Positions 62,621 to 64,000 of a stretch of 64,000 bases of DNA are shown here, one piece after another. The stretch comes from Galbula dea (lineage: Eukaryota; Chordata; Aves; Piciformes; Galbulidae): contig VWZX01001688.1 of NCBI GenBank assembly GCA_013399015.1, forward strand, positions 4,552,220 to 4,616,219, in the 5' to 3' direction. The position numbers and the translations under genes are program-made. The number at the start of each line of letters is the position of its first letter. Position 1 is the stretch's first letter. The notes under the pieces were generated by a model, which did no database searches, was not told where the DNA came from, and worked only from the letters and a program-made list of their open reading frames with translations.

Positions 62621-64000
62621 TAAGTGTTCTTTGCTTTTTGTCATTTTCCTCTGCACCTTTTTAATTTTTCCTTCCCTAGTCCTTGACAATAGGAGTCAGG
62701 AAAAGTGGAGAGAAGTAGTGTGGAGATATGTTAAAAACCTGAAAAAAACCCAACATCTGAGTGCCATGGGAAAGGTGGAGGTAGGCTGATTGTTCACTGT
62801 CTTGTTCAACACAGTAAGGACCTAACCAGCAGATAGCAGGTTCAAGGAGATAAATCTTTGAGGGCGAGTAGCTAATCTGTGGAACTCAATATTACAGGAC
62901 ATTCAGTGTGTTAAAAATGTGCACAGGCAAATCTGTAGAAGGAAAATCTGATGAATGTAAAGACATCACCTGATTCCAGAAGTCCTTGACTCATAAAAAG
63001 AAGACTGAGAGTATGCTGGGAAAGCACCACCAGGACCTTTTCTTATACTCCTCTCATGACGTGCAGTATTGCTTGCTGAAAGAAGCAGACTATTAGGCTA
63101 GGTAGACTTTGGATTTACAAGTATAATATGCCTTATGCTTTTTATTAAGCATAGAAAGCAGGAGGCAATTTAGCCCTTAGTCATCAAACAGGACTACAAA
63201 GTGTTGTGGTGTTTGGTCTCCTCCTACTTTTCCATCTCTTAAACCAATACAGGGAAGCATGGTAGATGTTTCCTATATTTTGGTGCCAGCTGCTCTAAAA
63301 AAGCTCCTCTCATCAAGGAAATTTATGTGACAATTCAGGAGTCCTTTCAGCAGTATGTTGAAGCATAGAGGCATTTTTAAATGAGATTCTAACCGATGAA
63401 TTTAGTGTAATGGGGGTGAACTCTCAGGGATGACTTTAAAAAAGACAGTTTCAAACACTAGGTGATTGATAAAGCATAAATCAGTGTCTATATACCTCCA
63501 GTCATTATCTGTAACATTGCAAATTTTCTGTAGAGACAACAATCAAAAGGTCAGAAAGCCTTGGTTTGCCTGTAGGCAAATTCATGCCTCAGGTTTTAAC
63601 TTGTAAAGATAATTATGTGATCCATAAGTGTTGTAAATATTGTGTGTTTCTTGCACAGAGAATCTGTGTTGAAATAGTCTGTGGAAACTGAAAGATACAG
63701 AGGAAAGAAACCAATTTTCTCACTGAGTACTGAAGAGCTAAATGGTTGAGTTTAGGAAGCACTGAAATTAGTATAAGGTGTCTAAAAAGTGCTGGTAGAT
63801 TTCAAATCCTAAGGGAAAGGTGAAAACTTGGTGGTGTCCCAAAGTGCCTTAAATAGAATATCTGCAGTTCAAAAGACAAAAATTAACCCCTTTACTCTAG
63901 CACACATATTCCACTGTGGTGTTCTAAACAACTAGATACATATCACAGCTGATGTAATAAATACCTGAAAGTGGCTGTAATAAATACAAGAAATAACCTG

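Larger units (their letters stand above)
47481..64000. other. 5' flank of BMP7, no gene recognised
   Basis: About 16.5 kb of AT-rich sequence. Open frames are short and match nothing I know. In mammals SPO11 is the next gene on this side, but I see no SPO11 exon, so it must lie outside if synteny holds. Contents: an old MIR-like remnant (48640-48730), AT and TTTG microsatellites, a 47-base tandem duplication (62527-62620), and AT-rich patches with many homeodomain/FOX/RUNX-like words (best at 59500-59880 and 57820-58030). Confidence 0.7.

Noticed and set aside
62285..62664. 112-codon frame upstream of BMP7
   Set aside because: It is built partly from the 47-base tandem duplication and has no recognisable domain or splice context.
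47481..64000. SPO11 exons expected from mammalian synteny
   Set aside because: No SPO11-like peptide was recognised in any frame. The gene probably lies beyond the window.
1..64000. CRISPR arrays, prokaryotic operons, viral genes, tRNA or rRNA genes, young CR1 elements
   Set aside because: No regular repeat-spacer pattern, viral or reverse-transcriptase peptide, cloverleaf-like box pair or CR1 3' terminal repeat was found on reading both strands. Decayed pieces may have been missed by eye.

Overview
The window carries one protein-coding gene, the vertebrate growth-factor gene BMP7, complete on the minus strand. All seven coding exons can be read directly (47173 down to 2965). They join in frame to a 438-residue pre-pro-protein, and every intron is GT-AG. 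The host is a vertebrate. The gene's coding span is about 44 kb (my recollection is that the human gene is roughly twice as long), there are no Alu or other mammal-specific young repeats, and recognisable repeats are few and old. This suggests a sauropsid, most likely a bird, but the sequence alone does not fix the species.

Layout, in plus-strand order. 1 to about 640 is downstream flank. About 640-2964 is the probable 3' UTR, with several candidate poly(A) sites. 2965-3114 is exon 7, 4396-4506 exon 6, 5115-5191 exon 5, 6816-7013 exon 4, 11790-11938 exon 3 and 22619-22811 exon 2. A 23.9-kb intron 1 follows. Exon 1 with the start codon is 46735-47173, inside a CpG-rich block that continues through a 74-base run of N (47218-47291) to about 47480. 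From 47480 to 64000 is the 5' flank of BMP7, where I see no further gene.

How the parts work together. Exon 1 encodes the signal peptide and first part of the prodomain. Exons 2 and 3 encode the rest of the prodomain. Exon 4 encodes the end of the prodomain, the RSIR proprotein-convertase site and the basic N-terminal arm of the mature ligand. Exons 5-7 encode the seven-cysteine TGF-beta cystine-knot domain. The product is a secreted, cleaved, disulfide-linked dimer that signals through BMP type I/II receptors and SMAD1/5/8(9).

The non-coding DNA holds old MIR-like SINE remnants and a dispersed family with an imperfect palindromic core (see findings). It also holds simple repeats, two short tandem duplications, and several AT-rich patches dense in homeodomain/FOX/SOX-like motifs that are plausible, unproven enhancers. 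I found no CRISPR array, prokaryotic element, retroviral gene, tRNA/rRNA gene or obviously new system. The most unusual observations are a pair of 12-bp palindromes 34 bp apart in intron 1, a cysteine in the prodomain, and weak splice signals flanking two symmetric exons.
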